A stretch of 50,681 nt of DNA from BJGO01 sp964640655 (lineage in GTDB: Bacteria > Bacteroidota > Bacteroidia > Chitinophagales > UBA10324), in assembly GCA_964640655.1 (NCBI GenBank), contig CAZXFT010000022.1, positions 1 to 50,681 on the forward strand. Direction: 5' to 3'. A program made the position numbers and the translations under genes. Positions 36,208 to 45,190 of the stretch are shown here, piece by piece. Each line of letters starts with the position of its first letter. The first letter of the stretch is position 1. Below the pieces are notes generated by a model. It saw nothing but the letters and a program-made list of their open reading frames with translations. It was not told the origin of the DNA and did not search any database.

Positions 36208-38775
36208 TTACTTAGCCGATTTACGCTTAAACCATTTTTCAAACTCTACAGCAAAAAAAACAATAGCGGACAAACCCAGACAGATGAGTATCTCTGAAGC
36301 AGAAAGTGACTGTGTACTGAATATGTCCTGTAAAAACGGAATGTATATAACAGCCATTTGCAGGCAGAGGGTAAGCAATACAGCAAACACTAATTGCTTA
36401 TTGCCAAAAACACCCTGCGAAAACAGAGACTGCGACTCGCTGCGTATGGCCATAGCGTGACCCATTTGTGAAATGCTTAAAACAGTAAACACCATGGTCA
36501 TCCACTTATCGTTGTGCGTATAAATAGCCCAACCTTGAACTCCGATACATACAGCACCCATAAGAAAACCGCACCATAGAATATGAAAACCAACGCCACC
36601 GGAAAATATGCTCTCGCTTGGTTTGCGTGGAGGCTTTTTGAGGATATTTTTTTCCGCAGGCTCTGAAGCAAAAGCCAATCCTGGCAGACCATCGGTAACT
36701 AAGTTGATCCAAAGGATATGTATAGGCAGCAACGGTATAGGAAAGCCTATGAGTGGTGCCAGAAATATGGTCCATATCTCGCCGCTATTGCTTGTCATCG
36801 TGTATCGTATAAACTTGCGTATGTTGTCAAAAATTCTTCGGCCTTCGCGTACAGCCCTGATAATGGTTGCGAAATTGTCGTCGAGCAAAATCATGTGAGC
36901 GGCTTCTTTTGAAACATCGGTGCCGGTAATACCCATAGCAATGCCGATGTTGGCCTGTTTGAGAGCCGGTGCATCATTAACACCATCACCAGTCATGGCT
37001 ACAAAATGATTTTTACGCTGAAGCATTTTAACAATGTTGAGTTTCTGTTCGGGAGACACGCGGGCAAAAACTTTAATGTAATCCACTTCTTTTTCAAATT
37101 CAATATCAGATAAATCAGCTAGTTCCTTGCCTGTAATGACCCTGTCGGTGCTGTGTTTCAGAATGCCGGTTTCAGCAGCAATAGCCCTGGCTGTTACAGG
37201 ATGATCGCCGGTAATCATAACCGGAGAAATACCTGCTGAGTGACAGTCGGTAATGGCCTGAATAGCCTCGGCACGCGGAGGATCTATCATAGCGACCAGA
37301 CCAATAAATAGTAAATTATTTTCAAGTGTTTCTTCCGAGATGATGTCAGGTAAAGAATCTGATAAAGAGAGTGCATATGCCAATACACGTTTTCCCTGTA
37401 AGGCAAATTTTTCGGTGGTTTGGTTAACCTCGTCAATGTTGCTGCCCGGACATATGTTTAAGACACTTTCAACAGCGCCTTTGGATATAATCAACCACTT
37501 GCCATTAAAGGCATAAACTGTGGTCATTCTTTTTCTAACAGAATCAAATGGCAATTCGTGAGCGCGTTTAAAATGGCTTTGCCATTCGTTGTTGTATAGA
37601 CCACAATTTCGTGTGTACTCTACTAATGCAATTTCAGTAGGGTCACCAATGAGTTGTTTGTTTTCTCGAGTAATCACATCATGGTTCAGTTCCATAGCGA
37701 GCAACAGCAACTGCTCGTTAGTGAAATTGCTTATGGATATATCTTCGGGTGTTATCCAGCAATCGGTTACTGTCATTTTGTTTAGAGTAATTGTTCCCGT
37801 CTTATCGGAACATATGATAGTAACCGAACCAAGTGTTTCTACTGCAGGCAGTTTTCGGATAAGCGCGTTCTGTGTTACCATTCTTTTTGCGCCTAAGGCT
37901 AATGCAATAGTAATAACAGCCGGTAATGCCTCCGGAATGGCAGCCACTGCTACCGATATGGCTGTTAATAGCATAATTACTGGGTCTTCGCCTCGTAACA
38001 GCCCTGCACCATATATGAGCACACAAATGAAGATGACAACTATGGATAGTTTTTTACCAAAATCTGCTAATCGCTTCTGAAGTGGTGTTTTGGTTTCTCC
38101 TTCCTGAAGTAATTGGGCTATACGACCTATTTCCGTGTTCATTCCGGTGGCTACAACTATCCCCTCGCCTCGACCATAAGTTACAATTGTTGTTTTATAA
38201 GCCATATTAAAACGGTCTCCTATAGGTGCACTTTCATCCAAGATGTCCTCAGTATTTTTTTCAACAGCTAGTGATTCACCGGTTAGTGCAGCTTCCTCAA
38301 TCTTTAAGGCAAAGCTTTCTGTAATCCTTATATCTGCAGGAACCAGCATGCCAGCTTCCAGAATCACTATATCCCCAGGTACCAAGTATGAAGCTGGTAG
38401 CTGCATTACATGGCCTCCTCGCCTTACATTTGCATTAAACGAAGTCATCTTTTTCAATGCCTCCATAGCTTTTTCGGCTCGATATTCCTGAACAAAACCT
38501 ATAACGGCATTAAGCAGAACGATAAACAAAATAACCAGAGCATCTTTAATATCGCCAACTGCAAAGCTTACTATAGCTGCCATTAGCAATATAAATATCA
38601 TAACATCCTTAAACTGATGAAGCAGTAATATAAAAATGGAAGCTTTCTTTTTTTCAGTCAGCTCATTGAGACCGTATTGATTTAATCGTTCGTTGGCATC
38701 AAGTGCATTCAATCCCTTTTTGCTTGTACTAAGCAATTGGCATATTTCGGAAACCGGCAATAAGTGGAAGTTCAA
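36208..38775 (-). CDS. Ca2+-type cation-transporting P-type ATPase
   Basis: 855 residues with the full P2-type layout: N-terminal cation_ATPase_N, A-domain with EEAALTGES, P-domain with the phosphorylated Asp324 in ICSDKTGTIT, hinge VAMTGDGVNDAPALKQANIG, and about ten membrane helices. Ion-site residues resemble SERCA: PEALP in M4 (281-285), NSGEI in M5 and ILWINLVTDGLPGLAFA in M6. Calcium export is therefore the best call; Mn2+ or a mixed specificity is possible. No regulatory partner is adjacent. The acyl-CoA dehydrogenase gene ends 70 bases upstream, so joint transcription is possible. The 152 bases downstream hold the Y-polymerase promoter, with no clear terminator. Confidence 0.93.
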   Translation of the reverse strand: MNFHLLPVSEICQLLSTSKKGLNALDANERLNQYGLNELTEKKKASIFILLLHQFKDVMIFILLMAAIVSFAVGDIKDALVILFIVLLNAVIGFVQEYRAEKAMEALKKMTSFNANVRRGGHVMQLPASYLVPGDIVILEAGMLVPADIRITESFALKIEEAALTGESLAVEKNTEDILDESAPIGDRFNMAYKTTIVTYGRGEGIVVATGMNTEIGRIAQLLQEGETKTPLQKRLADFGKKLSIVVIFICVLIYGAGLLRGEDPVIMLLTAISVAVAAIPEALPAVITIALALGAKRMVTQNALIRKLPAVETLGSVTIICSDKTGTITLNKMTVTDCWITPEDISISNFTNEQLLLLAMELNHDVITRENKQLIGDPTEIALVEYTRNCGLYNNEWQSHFKRAHELPFDSVRKRMTTVYAFNGKWLIISKGAVESVLNICPGSNIDEVNQTTEKFALQGKRVLAYALSLSDSLPDIISEETLENNLLFIGLVAMIDPPRAEAIQAITDCHSAGISPVMITGDHPVTARAIAAETGILKHSTDRVITGKELADLSDIEFEKEVDYIKVFARVSPEQKLNIVKMLQRKNHFVAMTGDGVNDAPALKQANIGIAMGITGTDVSKEAAHMILLDDNFATIIRAVREGRRIFDNIRKFIRYTMTSNSGEIWTIFLAPLIGFPIPLLPIHILWINLVTDGLPGLAFASEPAEKNILKKPPRKPSESIFSGGVGFHILWCGFLMGAVCIGVQGWAIYTHNDKWMTMVFTVLSISQMGHAMAIRSESQSLFSQGVFGNKQLVFAVLLTLCLQMAVIYIPFLQDIFSTQSLSASEILICLGLSAIVFFAVEFEKWFKRKSAK

Positions 38776-38845
38776 CTTGCAACTGTTTTCTCAGGGCTTT
38801 AATATACACCCCATAATTGATGCAACCTATGCCGGATTATAAAGA

Positions 38846-40024
38846 TTACTTAAAAGCATTCAAGCCGGTAACATCCATTCCCGTAATCAGCAGATGAATG
38901 TCATGTGTACCTTCGTATGTAACTACGCTTTCCAGATTCATCATGTGGCGCATTATGGAATACTCTCCGGTAATACCCATACCGCCGTGTATCTGACGTG
39001 CTTCGCGAGCTATGTTGAGAGCAACTTCCACACTATTGCGCTTTGCCATTGATATTTGAGCAGGAGTAGCACGGCCTTCGTTCATTAAGACACCAACACG
39101 CCATACCATCAACTGCGACTTGGTGATTTCGGTTATCATTTCAGCCAGTTTCTTTTGTGTTAACTGAAATTGTCCTATCGGTCTATCGAATTGAATACGT
39201 TCCTTGGAATAACGCAACGCGGAATCGTAACAATCCATAGCAGCACCAAGAGCACCCCAGGCAATTCCATAACGTGCTGATGATAAACAAGTCAGTGGAC
39301 CTTTAAGCCCTTTCACTTCGGGAAAGATATTTTCTTTGGGCACCTTCACATTGTCAAATACCAATTCACCTGTAGCAGATGCACGGAGACTCCATTTGCC
39401 TTTAGTTTCGGGAGTAGTGAATCCTTTCATTCCACGCTCTACTACTAAACCACGTATGTCGCCGGCTTCGTCTTTGGCCCATACCACAGCAACATCGGCA
39501 TAGGGAGAATTGGAAATCCACATTTTGGCACCGTTTAAGATCACGTGGTCACCTGCATCTTTAATATTGGTAATCATGCCGGCCGGATTACTTCCATGAT
39601 CAGGTTCTGTTAACCCAAAGCAACCGAGATATTCGCCGCTTCCCAATTTGGGCAAATATTTTTTGCGTTGTGCTTCGCTGCCGAACTTATAAATGGGATA
39701 CATCACCAAAGAACCCTGTACAGAAGCCGTTGAACGTACACCACTGTCGCAGCGCTCCAGTTCCTGCATAATAATTCCATAAGAAATATAGTCCAGCCCA
39801 CCACCACCGTATTCCACTGGAATAGTAGGACCAAACGCTCCTACATCTGCCAGTTCTTTTACAATGTGCTTTGGAAACTCTGCACGTTGTGCATAGTCTT
39901 CAATAATGGGGCTAAGGCTCTTTTTAACATATTGTCTAACAGTATCGCGAATCAGCTTATGCTCGTCGGTTAATAGTTCGTCAAGCAGGTAATAATCGGG
40001 ATGCTGATAAAGGTCTTTGTACAT
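38846..40024 (-). CDS. Acyl-CoA dehydrogenase, glutaryl-CoA dehydrogenase-like
   Basis: 392 residues. FAD and substrate motifs follow the glutaryl-CoA dehydrogenase pattern: CDSGVRSTASVQGSLVMYPI, then GEYLGCFGLTEPDHGSNPAG, KWSLRASATGELVFDNV and SSARYGIAWGALGAAMDCYD. The catalytic base is Glu371 in SVVTYEGTHDIHLLI, as in human GCDH where this same EGTHDIH block holds Glu370. The Arg of GVRS, which binds the glutaryl carboxylate, is retained. Decarboxylating oxidation of glutaryl-CoA to crotonyl-CoA in lysine/tryptophan breakdown is likely. No ETF or other lysine-degradation gene is near. A consensus -7 element lies 20 bases upstream. Confidence 0.9.
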   Translation of the reverse strand: MYKDLYQHPDYYLLDELLTDEHKLIRDTVRQYVKKSLSPIIEDYAQRAEFPKHIVKELADVGAFGPTIPVEYGGGGLDYISYGIIMQELERCDSGVRSTASVQGSLVMYPIYKFGSEAQRKKYLPKLGSGEYLGCFGLTEPDHGSNPAGMITNIKDAGDHVILNGAKMWISNSPYADVAVVWAKDEAGDIRGLVVERGMKGFTTPETKGKWSLRASATGELVFDNVKVPKENIFPEVKGLKGPLTCLSSARYGIAWGALGAAMDCYDSALRYSKERIQFDRPIGQFQLTQKKLAEMITEITKSQLMVWRVGVLMNEGRATPAQISMAKRNSVEVALNIAREARQIHGGMGITGEYSIMRHMMNLESVVTYEGTHDIHLLITGMDVTGLNAFK

Positions 40025-40044
40025 ACGTTTGAATTAAAGTGCGG

Positions 40045-40052
40045 CAAATTTA
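40045..40052 (-). promoter_or_regulatory. -7 promoter element of the acyl-CoA dehydrogenase gene
   Basis: On the minus strand TAAATTTG matches TAnnTTTG exactly, 20 bases before the start codon at 40024. Confidence 0.5.
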
Positions 40053-40120
40053 ACAGAATAAGGTTTTTAGGCTTGTAATTGTTTGCATTACATGCGTATT
40101 GTTGCATATAATTTCTGATT

Positions 40121-40474
40121 ATGGAAGACAAACTTCAGGTTGGCTGCAAAGGCCTTAGAAAATATGTTTCTGTCGGAGTTTTTGAAGAAGAACAAAAGCT
40201 AAAATGTCTGTTGGAATTTAATTGCACCGTAGAGATCGATATTTCAAAAGCCGAATACGAATCAGCACGTACTTTAAACTATGTTAACATCATTGAAGCC
40301 ATTAATCAAATCTCATCAAAATCATACAAACTTTTAGAGGAAGTAGCAGAAGATATTATTTATCAAATCAGCAGGCAAGGCAACAGTGTTTTATCTGTTG
40401 AGTTGGAAATCATTAAAAAAAATCCTGTTCTTCTGAATTACAGTGGTGATGTATTTATCAAAGTAAAAAAATAA
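40121..40474 (+). CDS. folB: Dihydroneopterin aldolase
   Basis: 117 residues, the usual length. FolB cleaves dihydroneopterin to hydroxymethyl-dihydropterin and glycolaldehyde in folate synthesis. Features of the family are KGLRKYVSVGVFEEEQKLKC, then RTLNYVNIIEAI with the conserved Tyr, KLLEEVAEDIIYQI with the pterin-binding Glu, and a late conserved Lys in LEIIKKNP. Divergence is moderate, so confidence is lower than for thyA or folA. It is transcribed divergently from the acyl-CoA dehydrogenase gene, and its stop abuts that of the convergent TPR gene. Other folate genes (thyA, folA) lie 10 kb away on the other strand. Confidence 0.8.
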   Translation: MEDKLQVGCKGLRKYVSVGVFEEEQKLKCLLEFNCTVEIDISKAEYESARTLNYVNIIEAINQISSKSYKLLEEVAEDIIYQISRQGNSVLSVELEIIKKNPVLLNYSGDVFIKVKK

Positions 40475-42418
40475 TTACTTGTTGTTCATCATCAACTTCA
40501 CCTGATTTACGAATGCTTCGTTAATAGGTTTTCCAAGAGACTGTGCACGTGTCGCTGCTTCAAGCGCTGCCTGATAATTTCCCAGATTGTAATTTACATC
40601 AGCACTCACCATATAGGCATCTGCATAGTCCGGTTTAAGTTGTAATGCATAATTAATATCTGTCAACGCTTCCTGATAACGTTTCATAGTAACATATGTG
40701 CGCGCACGGTTGGCATATGCTTCGGAATATGAAGGATCGAGTTCAATAACCCGTGCATAATCTTTCAGTGAAGATTCAAATTCACCACGCAGCGCCAAGA
40801 GGTTAGCCCGATTACTATGCGCTTTGATGTTATTATCATTCATAGAAAGCACTTTATTAAAATCTTCCAATGCCTCATTGTATTTACCCTGTATACTGTA
40901 TGCAATGCCTCGGTTCATATAACCGCCTTCGTCATTAGGTCGTAAAGCTATAGCACGGTTGCAATCAACCACAGCAGAGTCTAGCATTCCACGAACACGG
41001 TATATATCGGACCGGTTAATTAATGCTTCAGGAAAATCGCGCTGTAATGCAAGTGCTATGTTGAAATGCACATATGCCGAATCAAGCATTTCATTTTTTT
41101 GAAAATAAGAACCTAGATTATTATGGGCATTAGGAGCATAATTGTACTTAGAAATTACATCTGTCCAAAGAGCTTTGCTGTTATTCCAAACTTTAACACG
41201 CGAAAAAGTCTGATATGAAAAAACAAGAAGCAAAAACGATAAAGTCAATGCAATAGGTCGTTTGATAGATTGTTTAAATTCAATTAAATATTTTACCAGT
41301 GCTAACAACAGAATAATTAAACCGGTATATGCCAGATAAGTATATCGTTCGGCGAAAATGGCATTACCAACAGGTAATAATTGCAATATAAGAGCTATGT
41401 TCACTAAAAAGATTCCCAACCCACACCAGAACCATTTTTTATTCCTTAATAAAAAGGCGCTGCCTGCAAACAGAAGCAACAAAGCAACAGGTGCAATATA
41501 ATAAAGCACAGGGTAAGCATCAGCTGTTTTCAGCGGGTAAGGATGAAAAGCAGCCAATTGCGCAGGCAATATAAACTTATAGATGTAACTGAATAAAGCA
41601 TAAGAAGCAAACAACAATCGATCTGCCCAAGTATAGATGGGAATAAAGTTGATGGCCTCAGATTCTCGCTGTGCTTTGATAGCCAACAAACCAAAAAAGA
41701 TGGATATAGCAAAGAATGGAATTTTATCGAGGATATTATTTTTCAGGTCTTTACTACCCTTCCAATAATCGAGCAAAAACAAAACAACGGGTAAGGTTAC
41801 TGCTTGTGCTTTGGATAAGTTAGATAAGAGAAAGAAAATAATGGCTGTGGCATACCAAAGCCATTTTTGTGTTTGGACAGAATTATATTTATAAAATGCC
41901 ATCATAGCGATAAAATAGAAAAACACATAAAGCACATCTTTTCTTTCCGAAACCCAGGCAACAGATTCAACGTGCATAGGGTGAATAGAGAATAACAATG
42001 CCCCTATGAGACTAAACCAAGTTGTTGAGAAAAGTTGTTGAAGTATGAAGTAAAGGAGAATGGCATTGAACACATGTATGATGAATGATGTGCGATGAAA
42101 ACCTGCAGCATTTTTTTCATACAAATTATAATCAATGGCTAAAGAAAGCATGGCAACAGGATGATAGTTACCCATGACACTGCTTTGTTTGAAATGCTCT
42201 GTCCAGTTACCCGAGTTCGTATTCTTTACCAATTCATTGTCGAGTACATACCCATTGTCGTCCCAGTTGGTCCATCCGTTATTGAATGTTGGCCAGTATG
42301 CAATTGTAGTAATGATGATGATAAACAGAACATGAATGGGCATCCTTTGCCACCATGCTTTATGGTTGGGTGTGAGTTTTTTAGCTTCTGTTTGTTTATC
42401 TTTTTTTCCTTTACTCAT
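40475..42418 (-). CDS. TMTC-like multi-pass membrane protein with C-terminal TPR repeats
   Basis: 647 residues. The N-terminal about 420 residues carry roughly nine to eleven membrane helices of a GT-C glycosyltransferase fold. The first external loop holds an Asp pair in GWTNWDDNGYVLDN (Asp53, Asp54), the position of the GT-C catalytic acidic residue. HPVAMLSLAIDYNLYEKNAA with GFHRTSFIIHVFNAILLYF, and ALLFSIHPMHVESVAWVSER with KDVL, resemble eukaryotic TMTC O-mannosyltransferases. About 430-640 holds six TPR units (AHNNLGSYF, GGYMNRGIAYSIQGKYNEAL, AHSNRANLLALRGEFESSLK, AYANRARTYVTMKRYQEALT). Protein O-glycosylation at the cytoplasmic membrane is an inference. The gene starts opposite a T9SS cargo gene with back-to-back promoters. 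Confidence 0.83.
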   Translation of the reverse strand: MSKGKKDKQTEAKKLTPNHKAWWQRMPIHVLFIIIITTIAYWPTFNNGWTNWDDNGYVLDNELVKNTNSGNWTEHFKQSSVMGNYHPVAMLSLAIDYNLYEKNAAGFHRTSFIIHVFNAILLYFILQQLFSTTWFSLIGALLFSIHPMHVESVAWVSERKDVLYVFFYFIAMMAFYKYNSVQTQKWLWYATAIIFFLLSNLSKAQAVTLPVVLFLLDYWKGSKDLKNNILDKIPFFAISIFFGLLAIKAQRESEAINFIPIYTWADRLLFASYALFSYIYKFILPAQLAAFHPYPLKTADAYPVLYYIAPVALLLLFAGSAFLLRNKKWFWCGLGIFLVNIALILQLLPVGNAIFAERYTYLAYTGLIILLLALVKYLIEFKQSIKRPIALTLSFLLLVFSYQTFSRVKVWNNSKALWTDVISKYNYAPNAHNNLGSYFQKNEMLDSAYVHFNIALALQRDFPEALINRSDIYRVRGMLDSAVVDCNRAIALRPNDEGGYMNRGIAYSIQGKYNEALEDFNKVLSMNDNNIKAHSNRANLLALRGEFESSLKDYARVIELDPSYSEAYANRARTYVTMKRYQEALTDINYALQLKPDYADAYMVSADVNYNLGNYQAALEAATRAQSLGKPINEAFVNQVKLMMNNK

Positions 42419-42428
42419 GACAACTGAA

Positions 42429-42436
42429 CAAACCTA
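42429..42436 (-). promoter_or_regulatory. -7 promoter element of the TMTC-like gene
   Basis: On the minus strand TAGGTTTG matches TAnnTTTG exactly, 10 bases before the start codon at 42418. It faces away from the plus-strand element at 42453-42460, with 16 bases between them. Confidence 0.5.
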
Positions 42437-42452
42437 ATGCTTTCCTGAATAA

Positions 42453-42460
42453 TACATTTG
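42453..42460 (+). promoter_or_regulatory. -7 promoter element of the NHL-type T9SS gene
   Basis: TACATTTG matches TAnnTTTG exactly and ends 24 bases before the ATG at 42485. A longer reading frame would begin inside this element at 42458, which supports the downstream start. Confidence 0.55.
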
Positions 42461-42484
42461 ATAAACATTACGCATATTAGCACC

Positions 42485-43936
42485 ATGAAAAATTTATTAT
42501 CTTTTTTATTGCTCATCTACAGCACTTCTGTATTAGCACAATTAAATGGTCCTGAGAGTATAGATTACCATGCTGCCAGTAATCGTTACTTTATATCCAA
42601 TACCACTTCAGGCGGAAGTATAAAATTCAGAAATCCCGATGGCAGTATAGGAACATTTATTAGTGGCATTTCTCCTGCTCCCTATGGAATTGAAGTTATC
42701 GGTGATACACTCTATGCTTGCTGCGGCGGTTTTATTCGTGGATACGATATCAATACATTGCAACAGGTTATTAGTATTAATACCGGAGCAGGTTTTTTAA
42801 ACGGTATCACACACGATAATAATGGAAACATATTTACTACTGACTTTACGAACAAAAGAATTTATAGGGTTAAATATTTACAAAACACTTCAAACCTTAT
42901 GGTGAGTGGTTTAACAGCAAGTCCGAATGGAATCATTTACGATGAACCCAACAACCGCTGTGTGTTTGTAAACTGGGGAACAAATGCCAAAATCATGCAA
43001 TTATCACTCGCCGATTCAACTGTTTCAGTGATACAATCCACTACCTACTCTAATATTGACGGCATTGCCCGTGACAATAACAATAACTATTACATATCAA
43101 GTTGGGGGAATAACAGCATTGTGCGTTTTGCCAACAACTTTACAGTTGCACCGGAAGATGTTGCAACCGGAATGAACAAGCCTGCCGACATTTTTTACAA
43201 CCAGCTTACCGATACGCTCGCTGTTCCAAATAGCGGCAACAATTCAATCACTCTGTTGAATTTTGGAGTTGAACCACCCCCTACTGTTACAATCTGTAAC
43301 GAAGTTCCTCTGCAGGTTTATCCTGATTCCATTTTCTTTAAAACCATAGGTGTCAGCAGTTTTGGAGATTCAGCAATTCACGTCACATTATTCAATTCAT
43401 CGGAGTATAGTTACGCATATCCTTTGGCTTGGTACGAATTTGTTACGCCTCTACCACCCGGAATAACTGTACACCCTAACTCGCAGGGCTTTAATGTATT
43501 TGCATCTGCCTGGAACACTCAGACAAGCGCAGTATCGCAATGCAACATGTATGTTACACAACCCATACCTGATAACTACACTGTTAAGTTTCGTCTCTGG
43601 CTAACTAATTTAGATCCCGCACCAGTAGACACTTGCTATTTCACAGATACCTTCTCAGTTGTGCTGAAGTATCCTGTCATAATGAATACCCATGACCTAA
43701 ACATGGAAAACAAACTTTTCATATCACAACAAGGGGGTACCTATACTTTGGTTTCTAACCTGAATATGAATCAAGTTGTCATTTCAGACTTAACAGGAAG
43801 AACAATTCAATCCTACAACCTGGACAACAACAACATTACTTTTAATCTGCATAATGTTGCAACAGGTGTATACTTCGTACAAGCATATAACCTATCCGGC
43901 AAACCTTTGGGTAATCCGATAAAAATTGTGCGGTAA
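42485..43936 (+). CDS. NHL/SMP-30-type beta-propeller protein, T9SS type A sorting domain
   Basis: 483 residues from the ATG at 42485, giving the signal peptide MKNLLSFLLLIYSTSVLAQ; an earlier frame start at 42458 falls in the promoter. Residues about 25-275 form a propeller of the SMP-30/NHL type: NGPESIDYHAASNRYFISNT, FLNGITHDNNGNIFTTDFTN, SPNGIIYDEPNNRCVFVNWG, and DGIARDNNNNYYISSWGNNS. About 280-400 is a beta-sandwich region. The last about 80 residues (VVISDLTGRTIQSYNLDNNN, then GVYFVQAYNLSGKPL) are a type A sorting tail, though the usual YPNP motif is missing. Five D-(S/T)-(A/I/L/V/M/T) O-glycosylation-type triplets are present. It is secreted or surface-bound; ligand unknown. Confidence 0.87.
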   Translation: MKNLLSFLLLIYSTSVLAQLNGPESIDYHAASNRYFISNTTSGGSIKFRNPDGSIGTFISGISPAPYGIEVIGDTLYACCGGFIRGYDINTLQQVISINTGAGFLNGITHDNNGNIFTTDFTNKRIYRVKYLQNTSNLMVSGLTASPNGIIYDEPNNRCVFVNWGTNAKIMQLSLADSTVSVIQSTTYSNIDGIARDNNNNYYISSWGNNSIVRFANNFTVAPEDVATGMNKPADIFYNQLTDTLAVPNSGNNSITLLNFGVEPPPTVTICNEVPLQVYPDSIFFKTIGVSSFGDSAIHVTLFNSSEYSYAYPLAWYEFVTPLPPGITVHPNSQGFNVFASAWNTQTSAVSQCNMYVTQPIPDNYTVKFRLWLTNLDPAPVDTCYFTDTFSVVLKYPVIMNTHDLNMENKLFISQQGGTYTLVSNLNMNQVVISDLTGRTIQSYNLDNNNITFNLHNVATGVYFVQAYNLSGKPLGNPIKIVR

Positions 43937-43944
43937 GATTATTA

Positions 43945-44508
43945 TTATTTTGTGTTAAACAGATTCATCGTGCGTTCCAGCCCGATGGCAGAGAAACTTA
44001 AAACAGCCTCACACGATTTTTTTATAAGTTCGGGTAATTGCTTAGACTCATCATCATTCCATTTACCTAACACATAATTAACTTGATTGCCTTTGCTGAA
44101 AGTATTGCCAATACCGAAGCGTAATCTAGGGTAATCATCTGACTGTAGCATCTCGGTAATGTGCTTTAACCCATTGTGACCACCATCACTGCCTTTGGCG
44201 CGAATACGAATTGTACCATAAGGTAAAGCCAAATCATCAACAAGAACAAGCATATTACTTTTATCAATATCCAGTTTTTGAAGCCAATATCTAACTGCAG
44301 CACCGCTGAGGTTCATATACGTTGAAGGTTTTATCAAGTGAATCTGACGACCCTTGTGTTTTACCAATGCATAGTCAGCAAAACGTTCTGTAAAAAAAGA
44401 TGCACCGGCTTCCTGGGCCAGTGCATCAACGATGTCAAATCCAATATTGTGGCGAGTATGTTGGTATTCAGAGCCTATGTTACCTAAACCGGCTATTAGA
44501 TACTTCAC
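43945..44508 (-). CDS. pth: Peptidyl-tRNA hydrolase
   Basis: 187 residues, typical length. It releases peptides from tRNAs that drop off ribosomes. The N-terminal LIAGLGNIGSEYQHTRHNIG carries the catalytic His equivalent to His20 of E. coli; the usual GNPG appears as GNIG. The second signature, LVDDLALPYGTIRIRAKGSD followed by GGHNGLKHI, holds the catalytic Asp and the second His. PSTYMNLSG is the conserved substrate-site Asn region. It is the last gene of the prs-rplY-pth run, 16 bases after rplY, an order seen in many bacteria. The convergent NHL-type gene ends eight bases away. Confidence 0.96.
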   Translation of the reverse strand: MKYLIAGLGNIGSEYQHTRHNIGFDIVDALAQEAGASFFTERFADYALVKHKGRQIHLIKPSTYMNLSGAAVRYWLQKLDIDKSNMLVLVDDLALPYGTIRIRAKGSDGGHNGLKHITEMLQSDDYPRLRFGIGNTFSKGNQVNYVLGKWNDDESKQLPELIKKSCEAVLSFSAIGLERTMNLFNTK

Positions 44509-44524
44509 CCTTCAATATGCTTTG

Positions 44525-45160
44525 TTATTTCTTAGCGGGAGCTGGAGCAGCTTTGGCTGCAGGAGCAGCGGCAGCGGCAGCAGCTGGAGCAACAGCTTTA
44601 GGTTCTTCTTTAACCGTGCGAGGTATAAACACGGCTGCAACAGGTATGCTTGCTGAGTGCATTACTTCCATTCCTTTAATATTGATATCTCCTACGCGGA
44701 AAGTTTTACCCAATTCCAAAGATTCCAGATTAAGTTCTAGTGCAGGCACTAAATATTCCGGTGTTGTTTTAACTTTCAGTTTACGAACCTTCACCTGTAA
44801 TTTACCACCATCACGTACACCTTTTGGAGAGCCTCCAATTATACGAACAGGCAGCTGAACCGTAACTGATTTGCCATCCTGAATAACTAAAAAATCTAAA
44901 TGTGTTACATCATCGGTAACAGGATCCATTTGAACTTCTTTCACAATTGCACGATAATTGGAACCATCAAGACTAATGTCTGCAAGTTGGAAATCAGGAT
45001 TGAAAACCAAACTGCGAACTGATGAACTAGGTAATGCGAAGCTCTTGTTGTCTCCGGCTCCATAGAGATTGCACGGTACCATTCCTGCTGTCCTTAATGA
45101 TGCGGCAGCTTTTTTCCCATTTTCTGTTCTGGCGGTTCCGTTGAGTTGAATTGATTTCAT
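44525..45160 (-). CDS. rplY: 50S ribosomal protein L25/Ctc
   Basis: 211 residues, the long Ctc form with an L25 N-domain that binds 5S rRNA (about 1-90, IQLNGTARTENGKKAAASLR and MVPCNLYGAGDN) and a C-terminal TL5/Ctc beta domain (about 95-180, DFLVIQDGKSVTVQLPVRII). The last about 30 residues are a low-complexity Ala/Pro/Lys tail (VAPAAAAAAAPAAKAAPAPA), encoded by repetitive GCA/GCT codons, which makes this part GC-richer than its surroundings. The tail is likely disordered and contacts rRNA, if anything. The gene lies 30 bases after prs. Confidence 0.95.
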   Translation of the reverse strand: MKSIQLNGTARTENGKKAAASLRTAGMVPCNLYGAGDNKSFALPSSSVRSLVFNPDFQLADISLDGSNYRAIVKEVQMDPVTDDVTHLDFLVIQDGKSVTVQLPVRIIGGSPKGVRDGGKLQVKVRKLKVKTTPEYLVPALELNLESLELGKTFRVGDINIKGMEVMHSASIPVAAVFIPRTVKEEPKAVAPAAAAAAAPAAKAAPAPAKK

Positions 45161-45190
45161 AAAAAATTTAAGTTAGTTGTATGATTGAAT

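Noticed and set aside
37589..38080. A 163-codon plus-strand open frame opposite the P-type ATPase.
   Set aside because: It lies wholly within the conserved ATPase P-domain and membrane region on the other strand; the translation is low-complexity Ser/Ile/Val with no family features.
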